Below the pieces are notes generated by a model. It saw only the letters and a list, made by a program, of their open reading frames with translations. It was not told the DNA's origin and did not search any database. Below, in pieces: positions 1 through 8,772 of a DNA stretch of 40,010 nucleotides. The translations under genes were made by a program, and so were the position numbers. Within the stretch, counting starts at the first letter, position 1; each line of letters begins with the position of its first letter. The stretch spans positions 14,957-54,966 of the forward strand of contig PAPB01000010.1 of assembly GCA_002708715.1 (NCBI GenBank), written 5' to 3'. Source of the DNA: Fidelibacterota bacterium. Its GTDB lineage: Bacteria; Fidelibacterota; Marinisomatia; Marinisomatales; UBA1611.

Positions 1-2873
1 GTATAATTTGCAATGTGTCCGCCCATACTAATGTCCAGGAGACAACTCAGCTTAATCTTTTTCCCTATTTTGATATTATTAAAAAAACTTCCCGTCCAAT
101 CTGGATTAGGCGCATACCCAGACCAGATTTTTTCTGAGTACATAATTGGCAAACCATTCTTACCAATGTAAACATCGTTTTTATTCCAAGAATAATCTAA
201 GGTATCGATAGCGACGTCAGGCGTATTAATATCTAGGTCATGGTCTACGGCAAGCCCATGACCAAATCTTGCCCAGGAGAGAACCTTAAACTCAGCATAT
301 TCATGTCCAGGGGAGACCTCACTAAATTTAGCTATCCCTCGGCTAGGAACCAGACTAGGGTCCATGGTTTTTGCCATGTCACCATCCACACCATTCATTT
401 CTAAAACAGTGTTCTTATTGGAAGCGTAAATAAATTTTGTTTCCCATTTTATTTGCTGCCTGTCTAATACCCTATAATCAATTGTGAATTCAAGTCCATT
501 ATTTTGGATAGAAGCACCATTGGCTGTCATTTCATCTGCGCCTGTTGATGGGATCACATCTATATCATAAATGATATCTGTACTTATTGCATTATAAATG
601 GTTGTTGATACTCCCATTTTACCATTAAATAATGAGAGATCCGTTCCAGCCTCATACTCATTTCTTCTTTCAGGTCTTATACGAAAATTACTGACCTCAT
701 CATCAGACCTATACCCAGTTACGCCATTGTAATTAAGACCAAGAGAGGCTTTTTCACCAACCGAAAACAGAGATGGTGAGGTATAGCCAGAAAAAATAGC
801 ATAAACTGTAGGCTCTTCACCTGCCTGTCCATATGCCAGCCTTAATTTCCCAAAGTTGATAAATCTAGGTTTATAAAATTTTGTGAATTCCCATGCTGTG
901 CTGAATTTGAAAAAATTATGTCTCCTATCTGCTGGACCAAATGTTGAAGACCCATCATTTCGTATGGCACTAGTGATATACAACTGATCAAATAGATCCA
1001 TAGTTCCCTGCATAAAATAAGATTCTAAATGTACAAGAGATATGTATTGATCAGCGGTCACAGAGGAATAGTTCTCTATTTGATAGTAATTAGGTAGCAC
1101 CTGTTCCTCACCTGTTGTCTCAAATCTCTTTAAAGAGCGACTGTTTAGGTTATGACCTGCAACGAGCTTAATTGGTACTTTATACAGTTTATTTAGGTCA
1201 AAGGATAGAGTTAAGTTAGAGTCCCACTCCTGATCTAATATATCTTCATGAATAAACCTGCCAACTCCTCCGATACGATATGTACCAGTTGGCATAATAT
1301 CGTTTCTCTGATCAAGTGAAAAGTCTGTTCCAAGAACATAGTTTAAGCTCATCCAGGGATTTATATCATACCGAATTTTTATATTTCCGTATGCTCTTTC
1401 TACTGCTTGAGTCTGCGAGAGTTCATATAGCACCCAATAAGGGTTGTTCCATTTATGGCTGCCATCTCTTGTATCTGGATAAGGATCAGTTGAACTTCTG
1501 TGAAATTGTGTTGTTGGCTCAAGATAGGGTCTCAGATTAAAATCAGGAGGAGTGCTAAGTAATCCTTTTGCTAGTCCATCGGTGCTGTGGGCCCTAATTA
1601 CCTGATTTCCCTCCACCTTCGCATAGGACATACTACCCGTTAAAGTAATGTTATCTGTGAGAAAGTGACTCCCTTTTAAGCGAAAAGTTTTTCTTAAAAA
1701 ATCCGATGGTATATCTCTAGTTGGTTGGTGTCCAAAAACGGTGCTAACCGTCTCTTTGTATTCACTAAATGTCTGCCAGTGAGCCCTTTCATAATTTTCA
1801 CTCATTGAAAAATAAAAGGTTGTTTTTTCATTACCTCCCATTGCAGAAACAGTCTGTTCGTAATTATTTCCAATTTCCGTAATATCTTGAACGTGATCAT
1901 AAACTTCATCCAGTTCCCTGCTTGAATCAAACCAAGGAGCACCTTTTACATTTAACACCTTTCCCCATGAATATGAATTTCCGCCAACAAAGTCTCCTGC
2001 GTCTCCCTGTCCAAAATATTGTTGGAGGGGATAGATTTTATTCATGCCGCTAATACCATAGTTTGCCTTATAGGTAATTTTGGTCTTTCCAGTTGTCCCT
2101 GATTTTGTTGTAATTAATATGACGCCATTGGATGCTCTTGAACCATAGATAGCAGACGCCGCAGCTCCTTTTAAAACCTCAATAGACTCAATGTCATCCA
2201 TATTAATATCTGCCATTCTGCTTGATGACTCTGGGTGACCTCGTTCACTTGTTTCTCTGCCACCTGAGTCCAAAGTTCTTGTGCTGACTGGACTACCATC
2301 CACTATTACAAGAGGCTCATGGCCTCCTGATATAGTCCCAGTACCACGAATCCTAAAAAAGGCATTGGTACCAGCATCCCCACTTGTTTTACGAACCTCT
2401 AGACCAGATACATTTCCTCTCAATGCGGATACGAGACTCACCTCGGGCGAGTCCTCTACCTGCTCCTTTCTCACGGTTTCTATAGAAACACCCAATTTTT
2501 TGGTTTCCTGTTTTATACCGACCCCTGTAACTACTACAGATTCAAGTCGCATTACATCTGCTGAAAGAACAAAATTAATCTCGATTTTTTTATCTTTTAT
2601 TTTGCTCATAATAACTGTGTCTACAGCGCTCTGGTATCCAATATAAGAAGCCTTAACTATTAAAAGATTCTGCGATGCGGGATTTATGAATTCAAACCTA
2701 TAACTTCCGCTTGCATCTGTTGCAGTTCCAACGGAACTTTTTAAAACACTGACATTAGCGCCTATAAGTTCTTCCCCTGAATCACTTGCAACTTTTCCAC
2801 TAATGATAATTACATCGACCGCCGCAAGACGAATTGGGGAAAAAAGTAAAAAAAGGTAGAAAAAATACTTCAT
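1..2873 (-). CDS. SusC/RagA-family TonB-linked outer-membrane receptor (C-terminus cut by window edge)
   Basis: My translation of the minus strand from the ATG at 2871-2873 stays open for 957 codons to the window edge, so the C-terminus is missing. Residues 1-18 are a hydrophobic signal peptide. Residues about 22-105 form a carboxypeptidase-regulatory-like beta domain (GEELIGANVSV, then SYIGYQS). Next come a SusC-type signature (VVVTGVG...KKLG, about 113-128) and a plug domain with LRGNVSGLEVR, RIRGTGTISG, PLVIVDGSPV and YGSRASNGVILITTKSG. The rest is beta-barrel-like with aromatic-rich strands. SusC proteins import oligosaccharides or peptides across the outer membrane using TonB energy and normally pair with a SusD lipoprotein. 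No susD lies upstream here; it would have to follow beyond position 1. The gene starts 8 bases after the lipoprotein hydrolase gene ends, so the two are probably cotranscribed. The substrate is unknown. Confidence 0.93.
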   Translation of the reverse strand, partial: MKYFFYLFLLFSPIRLAAVDVIIISGKVASDSGEELIGANVSVLKSSVGTATDASGSYRFEFINPASQNLLIVKASYIGYQSAVDTVIMSKIKDKKIEINFVLSADVMRLESVVVTGVGIKQETKKLGVSIETVRKEQVEDSPEVSLVSALRGNVSGLEVRKTSGDAGTNAFFRIRGTGTISGGHEPLVIVDGSPVSTRTLDSGGRETSERGHPESSSRMADINMDDIESIEVLKGAAASAIYGSRASNGVILITTKSGTTGKTKITYKANYGISGMNKIYPLQQYFGQGDAGDFVGGNSYSWGKVLNVKGAPWFDSSRELDEVYDHVQDITEIGNNYEQTVSAMGGNEKTTFYFSMSENYERAHWQTFSEYKETVSTVFGHQPTRDIPSDFLRKTFRLKGSHFLTDNITLTGSMSYAKVEGNQVIRAHSTDGLAKGLLSTPPDFNLRPYLEPTTQFHRSSTDPYPDTRDGSHKWNNPYWVLYELSQTQAVERAYGNIKIRYDINPWMSLNYVLGTDFSLDQRNDIMPTGTYRIGGVGRFIHEDILDQEWDSNLTLSFDLNKLYKVPIKLVAGHNLNSRSLKRFETTGEEQVLPNYYQIENYSSVTADQYISLVHLESYFMQGTMDLFDQLYITSAIRNDGSSTFGPADRRHNFFKFSTAWEFTKFYKPRFINFGKLRLAYGQAGEEPTVYAIFSGYTSPSLFSVGEKASLGLNYNGVTGYRSDDEVSNFRIRPERRNEYEAGTDLSLFNGKMGVSTTIYNAISTDIIYDIDVIPSTGADEMTANGASIQNNGLEFTIDYRVLDRQQIKWETKFIYASNKNTVLEMNGVDGDMAKTMDPSLVPSRGIAKFSEVSPGHEYAEFKVLSWARFGHGLAVDHDLDINTPDVAIDTLDYSWNKNDVYIGKNGLPIMYSEKIWSGYAPNPDWTGSFFNNIKIGKKIKLSCLLDISMGGHIANY

Positions 2874-2881
2874 CAATTCAG

Positions 2882-3910
2882 TTAAAAGATCGTGCCTAGA
2901 TATTCCAAATAAATATCAGAGGAATATGTATTCGTTGTATGACCCAGATTAGGTATGGTAGTAAAGTCATGCTGATTATTTGGAAATACTGTATCCATAT
3001 AGATTTTATAATTCATATTTTTTTCATACCTATTGCTTCCAAGGAACTCAAACTGACAACCAGAAGTAATATCTCCTGTCTCTGTGTCTAATTCAGCAAT
3101 AAAATAATCTACCCTGTTGGAAAGAAAATTGTTTTCAGAATTTTCCTTCCCAATTATCTCCATGTAAGGACTTAAAGCATCAAGTCCATAGGGCCAATTA
3201 TTATAAATATCACAATTTTCTAATTCCGAAACGGATCCATCTTCCTGTAATCTTGTCGAATCTAGATGAAGAAAATACTGATTATTTACCACTGAAAAAT
3301 GAAGATTGACATTGTTGTACATATTATTCTGCTTGGTTGAGGAATACATATGAACAAAAGCGGCGCCAGATGAATGTCCAGTAACTACAATATCTGTAAG
3401 CTGAGGAAATAAATTTTTATCACTCAACCTTGAAAGTAAAGAATCAATAAGCTCAAATGTGCTTACATTATTACCAACTGAAGAAGTATACGATTGCAAT
3501 CCCCATTTCCATGAGGTAGTATTCCAATACCAATCGGATTCTGCATATTGTTCATATAGTGTAATAAACTTTGGCGAAATAACTATTATTTCATCCTTGA
3601 GACCTTGTCCACTTACAATAGATATCATTTTATCAAAATAATCGTCTGCGTTTCTACTGTGTCCGTGAATAGTAACAATCGCACCTTTGATTTCTGAAAG
3701 AGAGTCAATTCGAAACGACGAAAAAAACCGGAAATTTCCTCCATCTACTTCTAAACTATTTAGACAATCATCTGATGAAGAAAGACACGGATATTCAACT
3801 AGAACACCTTGATCTCCAGAGACATCTGTCACTTGCACGGAATCAGTACATCCATTACTAAAAAATAGGCATGCCATCGCAATTCCTAGGTATAACAGTC
3901 GTATCTTCAA
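2882..3910 (-). CDS. Secreted lipoprotein alpha/beta hydrolase (esterase-like)
   Basis: The 342-aa product opens with a lipoprotein signal peptide: K2 and R4, a hydrophobic core, and the lipobox SNGC with C21. The body has alpha/beta hydrolase features: an oxyanion-type IHGHSRNADDY stretch at 81-91, nucleophile elbow GHSSG with Ser180, and a likely catalytic His324 in PNLGH. It aligns along its length with the N-terminal hydrolase domain of the 730-aa protein at 6488-8680 (shared HGxxRNADDY, DSLxS, YGLDxLxxYM, IPNxGH), so the two are paralogues. Substrate is unknown; an esterase or polymer depolymerase is a guess. The start is TTG: TAA lies two codons upstream in frame, and the first ATG (codon 12) would destroy the signal peptide. 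No good ribosome-binding site is visible. It sits 22 bases after the lamin-tail gene and 8 bases before the SusC gene. Confidence 0.82.
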   Translation of the reverse strand: MKIRLLYLGIAMACLFFSNGCTDSVQVTDVSGDQGVLVEYPCLSSSDDCLNSLEVDGGNFRFFSSFRIDSLSEIKGAIVTIHGHSRNADDYFDKMISIVSGQGLKDEIIVISPKFITLYEQYAESDWYWNTTSWKWGLQSYTSSVGNNVSTFELIDSLLSRLSDKNLFPQLTDIVVTGHSSGAAFVHMYSSTKQNNMYNNVNLHFSVVNNQYFLHLDSTRLQEDGSVSELENCDIYNNWPYGLDALSPYMEIIGKENSENNFLSNRVDYFIAELDTETGDITSGCQFEFLGSNRYEKNMNYKIYMDTVFPNNQHDFTTIPNLGHTTNTYSSDIYLEYLGTIF

Positions 3911-3932
3911 AGATTATAAGGTAAGCGCGAAG

Positions 3933-6443
3933 TTATCGCAATAGAATCAATTTTTTCTGATAACTGTGTTTACCTACTCTGAGCTTATAAAAATACATTC
4001 CAGATGAGACCTCCCTGCCCATAGAATCTTTTCCAGACCATGTCAGAGTATGTTTTCCTGGCATCATCTGACTGTCCATGATAGTCGCGACCTCTTGTCC
4101 TTTAATATTGTAGATACTTAAAATTGCACGATCCTGCATCGACATTGTAAAAGATATCTCTGTTTTTGGATTGAAGGGATTTGGATAATTCTGTTCTAGC
4201 TCAATTTTTTGGGGAAGAATATCATCCAAAACTGAAACCGATGAGCAAAAATAATTATGGTCACCGCAAAAAATAAGTGCGTCCGTAGATGCATCAGAAC
4301 CCTCAGGCATATCACCAGGAGACGGGCTAAGCGCACATGGGACAGGTGTCCATTCTCCTAATTCCGAGCTTGTAGAGTCACAAGCAGCATCAACACAGCC
4401 CCTTGACGCGTCCCAGTCACCTCCATTGCCACCACATACGTCCATGTTCCTAGAAAGTATATAATAACGTGTAGCCTCGGATATTCCACTAACATCCCAG
4501 GCAGATCCTGGATCATTATCGGCATACCCAATAGCATCAAGTGTTAAGCCCATTTTTAACCATGCTGTAGTATCCTCCGATAGTGACTCAGGAAGGTATC
4601 CAATATGTGTTATCTTAAAACCATCATCACCATTGTGCTTTAAAAATTCATCTGGCTCAACCATATCTGCACAATTTTGAAGACTCAAATCAGAAGCAGC
4701 ACGCGATAATACATAGGTTGAATTAGGTGGAAGTATTCCATCCAGTCTGATCCAGCTGGTCTCCATCCAGTGACTACCATTCTGGGTTCTTCGCAAGATA
4801 TAATTAGAAAGATCAATGGGTTCTTCTTTTGGATTATATAATTCTACAGCAGCGTTATATGTTGGACTACTTCTGTATCCAATATACCAATCACTTATAA
4901 ATAGATCCAAATATGTGTCTTCATTGCTTGCTGGATCCTCACTAACAAAACAGTATAATAGAAAAGGACCATTTGAAGAAGCTTGATCAAACAATCCATC
5001 TGATGCATGAACGTCCCAGTACAAAGCTGCTTCCTGTAGATTTTGGCTTATAAAAAAATCATAAAGATCCTGCATGGGTATTTCCACGCTGTTTGCTTCC
5101 ACATCTATTTCATCAAAAGGATCACCAAGTGTTTCATTAAAACTTAAAATAAAGGTATATGTTACAGGCATGTCATCAGGATCTTCAGAAGCATCCCAGC
5201 CAATTGTTAAGGCTCCATCAAGATTGTTTGGATCAATATATGCCAGCGTATAATCACCTGGACTTGAAAGATCAAACTCAGTTGGTGGCTGATTTAGCCC
5301 ACCTTCTGCATCCGATGTAAGTTGCAAAACGAATGGTCCATTATTTGTGCCTGTGGTATCATATAGATCTGTTACAACAACATCCCAGTAACAAACTACA
5401 GAATTATCTGGACCTAAAAGATCATAGATCGTCTGATAACTTACAGATAAACCCAATTCATTTACTGTACTCGCAGTAAAAAGTGTATCCTGCACTGGAA
5501 AAGTTGTATAGAGTGTAAAAGTGTAGTACAGATCATGCCCATCTGAATCATACGATTCGGACCATCCTATATTCAAGGTTTCACTAACATTATCACTGTT
5601 CACATTTAATAGAGAATTGGTAACCGGAGATTCAAGTGCAAATTCACCAGGAGGACTATTAGGCGCATCCAGACAGAGATACTGGTGACCACCACATACT
5701 ACCTGCATATCCGCTGATGCATCCTGTGTCTCTGGCTCTGGATAATTTGATCCATTTGGATCTGCATTAGCACAGTTAATAACTTCCCACTCACCAAGAG
5801 CGTATGAGGTTTCCGAACAACTCTCATCTACACATCCGCGAGAGGTGTTCCAGTCTCCCGAGTTTCCTCCGCAAACATCAAACTTCCTCTGCAGAATATG
5901 ATACCTGGTCGCTTCAGGTGTCCCTGAAACATCCCAGTATGTATTATCATTAATATTCCCTAACGCATCCAGAAGTGTCCCACTCTCAAGCCAGGCTGTG
6001 GTATCATCACCAAGACCACCAATATAAAAAACTCCGAAAGCATCATTACCATTTTGTTTCAAAAAAGCATCTGGATCAACATATCCCGCTGGTTCACCAC
6101 CATCATAGGTTCTATAAGCACATTCTACCACCGTAGGATCTGCCGCTGCTCTTGTAATTGCAAATGTTTCCCCAGGTGGAATGATTCCTGCAATGCGAAT
6201 AAAATGATCAGGATCAGTTGAAAGCCAGTCTGAACCATTTTGGGTTCTTCTAAAAAGATAATCAGCAAGATTTACAGTGTCTTCTTTAGGATTGTATAAT
6301 TCAACTAAATTATTATATACACCATCACCTCTCCACCCTATATACCAGTCACTGATAAACACATCAACAATTTGTGAAAAAGATATAGAAAAGAGGAAAA
6401 ATACTTTAATAAGGAATTGTCTTAGTTTCATTTGATAGCCCAT
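3933..6443 (-). CDS. Secreted protein with two lamin-tail-like domains and a T9SS type A sorting domain
   Basis: The 836-aa product has a signal peptide (KVFFLFSISFS), best read from Met5, although the ORF begins at an ATG four codons earlier. It is an internal duplication. Two lamin-tail-like beta domains (about 26-215 and 525-710) share FISDWYIG, VELYNPKE, LRRTQNGS, DAFLK/DEFLK, WDVSG..EATRY, DVCGG.GDW and RGCVD. Between them are two fibronectin/cadherin-like modules beginning PPGEFALESPV and PPTEFDLSSPG. The last 90 or so residues are a T9SS type A sorting domain: LEQNYPNPFNPKTEISF, IYNIKGQEV, SGMYFYKL. Lamin-tail domains occur in many bacterial surface proteins and nucleases, but no nuclease domain is seen. 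Conserved cysteines suggest disulfides. The role is probably surface adhesion or scaffolding beside the SusC receptor and hydrolases, which is inference from context. Confidence 0.85.
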   Translation of the reverse strand: MGYQMKLRQFLIKVFFLFSISFSQIVDVFISDWYIGWRGDGVYNNLVELYNPKEDTVNLADYLFRRTQNGSDWLSTDPDHFIRIAGIIPPGETFAITRAAADPTVVECAYRTYDGGEPAGYVDPDAFLKQNGNDAFGVFYIGGLGDDTTAWLESGTLLDALGNINDNTYWDVSGTPEATRYHILQRKFDVCGGNSGDWNTSRGCVDESCSETSYALGEWEVINCANADPNGSNYPEPETQDASADMQVVCGGHQYLCLDAPNSPPGEFALESPVTNSLLNVNSDNVSETLNIGWSESYDSDGHDLYYTFTLYTTFPVQDTLFTASTVNELGLSVSYQTIYDLLGPDNSVVCYWDVVVTDLYDTTGTNNGPFVLQLTSDAEGGLNQPPTEFDLSSPGDYTLAYIDPNNLDGALTIGWDASEDPDDMPVTYTFILSFNETLGDPFDEIDVEANSVEIPMQDLYDFFISQNLQEAALYWDVHASDGLFDQASSNGPFLLYCFVSEDPASNEDTYLDLFISDWYIGYRSSPTYNAAVELYNPKEEPIDLSNYILRRTQNGSHWMETSWIRLDGILPPNSTYVLSRAASDLSLQNCADMVEPDEFLKHNGDDGFKITHIGYLPESLSEDTTAWLKMGLTLDAIGYADNDPGSAWDVSGISEATRYYILSRNMDVCGGNGGDWDASRGCVDAACDSTSSELGEWTPVPCALSPSPGDMPEGSDASTDALIFCGDHNYFCSSVSVLDDILPQKIELEQNYPNPFNPKTEISFTMSMQDRAILSIYNIKGQEVATIMDSQMMPGKHTLTWSGKDSMGREVSSGMYFYKLRVGKHSYQKKLILLR

Positions 6444-6487
6444 ATATTATTTGAGAATGAATCGCAATAATTTATTTATAACCCAAC

Positions 6488-8680
6488 CTATTTTAAAAGT
6501 AGCATCTTTTTTGTTTTCTTAAAGTTTCCTGTTTCTAAAGTGTAAAAATAAATTCCAGATCTTACATCTAACCCAAATCTATTGGTTCCATCCCAGTACA
6601 CATTTTCCATACCTTTAAAATTTTTAGCATCATGCAAATATTTAATTAAACTGCCTTTAATATCTGTTATATAGAGACTTAAGTCTTTACTTCCATTATG
6701 ATAATATCTAATTACAGTATTGTTATTAAAAGGATTTGGGAAATTATCATATAGAGTAATATTATCAGGGACGATAGCATTAATTGTATTCAGAGACTGA
6801 TTAATTACAATATTAAAATTCTGCGATGATATAGTTTCATTGGCCATAAACTCATTACATTGAATTATAGTTTGTTCATCTGCAAACTCTGCCATGATAA
6901 AATATAGATTAAAAAGCAGTGTTTCTCCTGCAAAAGGTATAGCACTAGCACCTGTTACAATAATCGAACCTGAATCTGTTACAATTGATTCAATCATAAA
7001 GCCATATTCAGAGATTGCATCTGTATATACTGATGCCGACTCTAATTGCGTGTTGTCATATTCAAAAGATATTGTAAAACTATAAAGATTAATTGCATCA
7101 ACTAGACTAATTGGCACAGTAATTATCTCACCTGCTTGACCATAAATTACTGGAGTATTTAGATGCCCACTTACATTATAAGAATTCATATTATTGATAG
7201 GTATATTTTCAATATTGCCTGATAAGTATTGTAAAATAAGACTAGCATCAAAAGAAGATATACTTAAACTATTACTAACGTCACCAGTAGCCTGCTGCAA
7301 GGGACTCAATAATTCATCACCTGTAATATGCTGGAGAATTAAAGTCACATCATTTTCTGAAATTTCCGTATCCCAATCAATATCTCCATATAATGTATCA
7401 ATCGCTACAAGAGATTCGTAAAGAACAGTATCACTTAAACCAATCTGATCAATAGCAATGAGTCTCACATCAAACAAACCTGGATAGATAAAATTATAGC
7501 TGATACTCCCATCTGAATAAACAGTCTCATTATCTATATTCCATACTAATTGTTGGATGGAGTGGGTGCCTGGAACAGATTCATTCATAAAATTTATACT
7601 ATGAGGATACTCCCCAGAATTATTAACAGATGAAAAATCTGCATGAGGGTATACTAAATTATCAAACTGCTCACAATCACCAAAACTGAAAATGGCATTT
7701 TGTCCACAATCCGAACTAAATACTCCATTATAATCATGACCCACATTTGGGATTAATGCAATTTGATGATTATCTAATATCTGCGATCCAAAATAATGCT
7801 GTAAATAATTAAAATATATAATAGATCTCTCAAATCGATTACCCCCCTGCGTCATTGACGGACAGTCTTGAGTTCCTCCTAAATCATTGGTTCCAATTAA
7901 ATATTTAATATCACGTCTTGAATATCTTGCTCTTATAGAATCTGTACCCATCGTACCCATATAATTATTTAGATCATCAAGACCGTATTTGTAATCATTA
8001 TAGTCACTACAATCTTCTGGTATTATCCATGTAAAAGGGAGCTGATAATCGTGGTAACGATATTCATCAAAATATACATAACTTGAAGGAGCTGAAATAA
8101 TATAATGTATCTTTCCTTCCCCCTCCTGATTGGATCCTGCAGCATATCTGTTTACATATTGACCACCAGCTGAATTACCAATCAATACAATATCTTGAAT
8201 GTTTGGAAAAGTAAATAATAAATGAGATATAAGGGAATCCATTACAGTATAAGAACTAATCTCATAATCACGTGGATGTTGGCTAGTTGAATTCGATTGG
8301 CCACCACTAGACCATGGTGTAGTGCCTGACCAAAATACAATAGTACTATCAAGCTGCCAATAATTTAAATCTGTTGTCGTTAAAAATTGTGGAGCAATGA
8401 TAACGGTCTCTGATAAAAGATCTGCATCTGATGCAATTGCGTAAATAGAATTATAATAATCATCGGCATTTCTATTCTGACCATGAACAACTATTACAGC
8501 TTTGTTAATATTACTATTTGAAGAATATAATTCTAGATTTGAAAAAAGTGGCAGTTGAATATCAGATTCATTTTGCGAAATAAAAAAATTTTGATCTCCG
8601 ACAACATCAACCTGAGCAAGAGTGAAATCTATGCCCATAGCGAAAACGATAATCTGAGCTACTATACCATTAACTGACAT
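6488..8680 (-). CDS. Secreted multidomain hydrolase: alpha/beta hydrolase, PKD-like, dockerin-like, cohesin-like and T9SS sorting domains
   Basis: The 730-aa product starts at an ATG with a signal peptide (about 1-22). Domains in order: an alpha/beta hydrolase (about 28-340) with VVHGQNRNADDYY, elbow GNSAG (Ser170), a possible acid Asp266 in GTNDLGG and His315 in PNVGH; a PKD-like domain (about 346-428); a dockerin-like pair of EF-hand-type repeats (about 430-490, GDIDWDTEISENDVTLILQ and GDVSNSLSISSFDASLILQ); a cohesin-like beta domain (about 500-635); and a T9SS type A domain (about 650-730, NFPNPFNNNTVIRY, SGIYFYTLETG). The hydrolase domain is paralogous to the lipoprotein at 2882-3910. Dockerin and cohesin-like domains in one chain suggest self-association or a surface complex. 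This is probably the first gene of a four-gene set down to the SusC receptor. Substrate unknown. Confidence 0.84.
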   Translation of the reverse strand: MSVNGIVAQIIVFAMGIDFTLAQVDVVGDQNFFISQNESDIQLPLFSNLELYSSNSNINKAVIVVHGQNRNADDYYNSIYAIASDADLLSETVIIAPQFLTTTDLNYWQLDSTIVFWSGTTPWSSGGQSNSTSQHPRDYEISSYTVMDSLISHLLFTFPNIQDIVLIGNSAGGQYVNRYAAGSNQEGEGKIHYIISAPSSYVYFDEYRYHDYQLPFTWIIPEDCSDYNDYKYGLDDLNNYMGTMGTDSIRARYSRRDIKYLIGTNDLGGTQDCPSMTQGGNRFERSIIYFNYLQHYFGSQILDNHQIALIPNVGHDYNGVFSSDCGQNAIFSFGDCEQFDNLVYPHADFSSVNNSGEYPHSINFMNESVPGTHSIQQLVWNIDNETVYSDGSISYNFIYPGLFDVRLIAIDQIGLSDTVLYESLVAIDTLYGDIDWDTEISENDVTLILQHITGDELLSPLQQATGDVSNSLSISSFDASLILQYLSGNIENIPINNMNSYNVSGHLNTPVIYGQAGEIITVPISLVDAINLYSFTISFEYDNTQLESASVYTDAISEYGFMIESIVTDSGSIIVTGASAIPFAGETLLFNLYFIMAEFADEQTIIQCNEFMANETISSQNFNIVINQSLNTINAIVPDNITLYDNFPNPFNNNTVIRYYHNGSKDLSLYITDIKGSLIKYLHDAKNFKGMENVYWDGTNRFGLDVRSGIYFYTLETGNFKKTKKMLLLK

Positions 8681-8732
8681 GGAGTGTATTTATCCTCATT
8701 TTATCATTTTTCCAAAAAGTATTTTAAAAATG

Positions 8733-8756
8733 AAAAAGGGGCCTAAGCCCCTTTTT
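8733..8756 (-). terminator. Rho-independent terminator after the sigma factor gene
   Basis: A perfect inverted repeat, AAAAAGGGGC and GCCCCTTTTT, surrounds a four-base loop. The GC core is five pairs and the flanking A and T runs make it work as a terminator on either strand. It lies 16 bases beyond the sigma factor stop codon and before the next minus-strand gene, so it most likely ends sigma factor transcription and insulates the hydrolase genes below. Confidence 0.9.
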
Positions 8757-8772
8757 ATATTAAATATTATTT

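Noticed and set aside
2281-2646. 121-codon plus-strand open frame
   Set aside because: It is antisense to the plug region of the SusC receptor, whose frame has strong family motifs; no signal or ribosome-binding site supports it.
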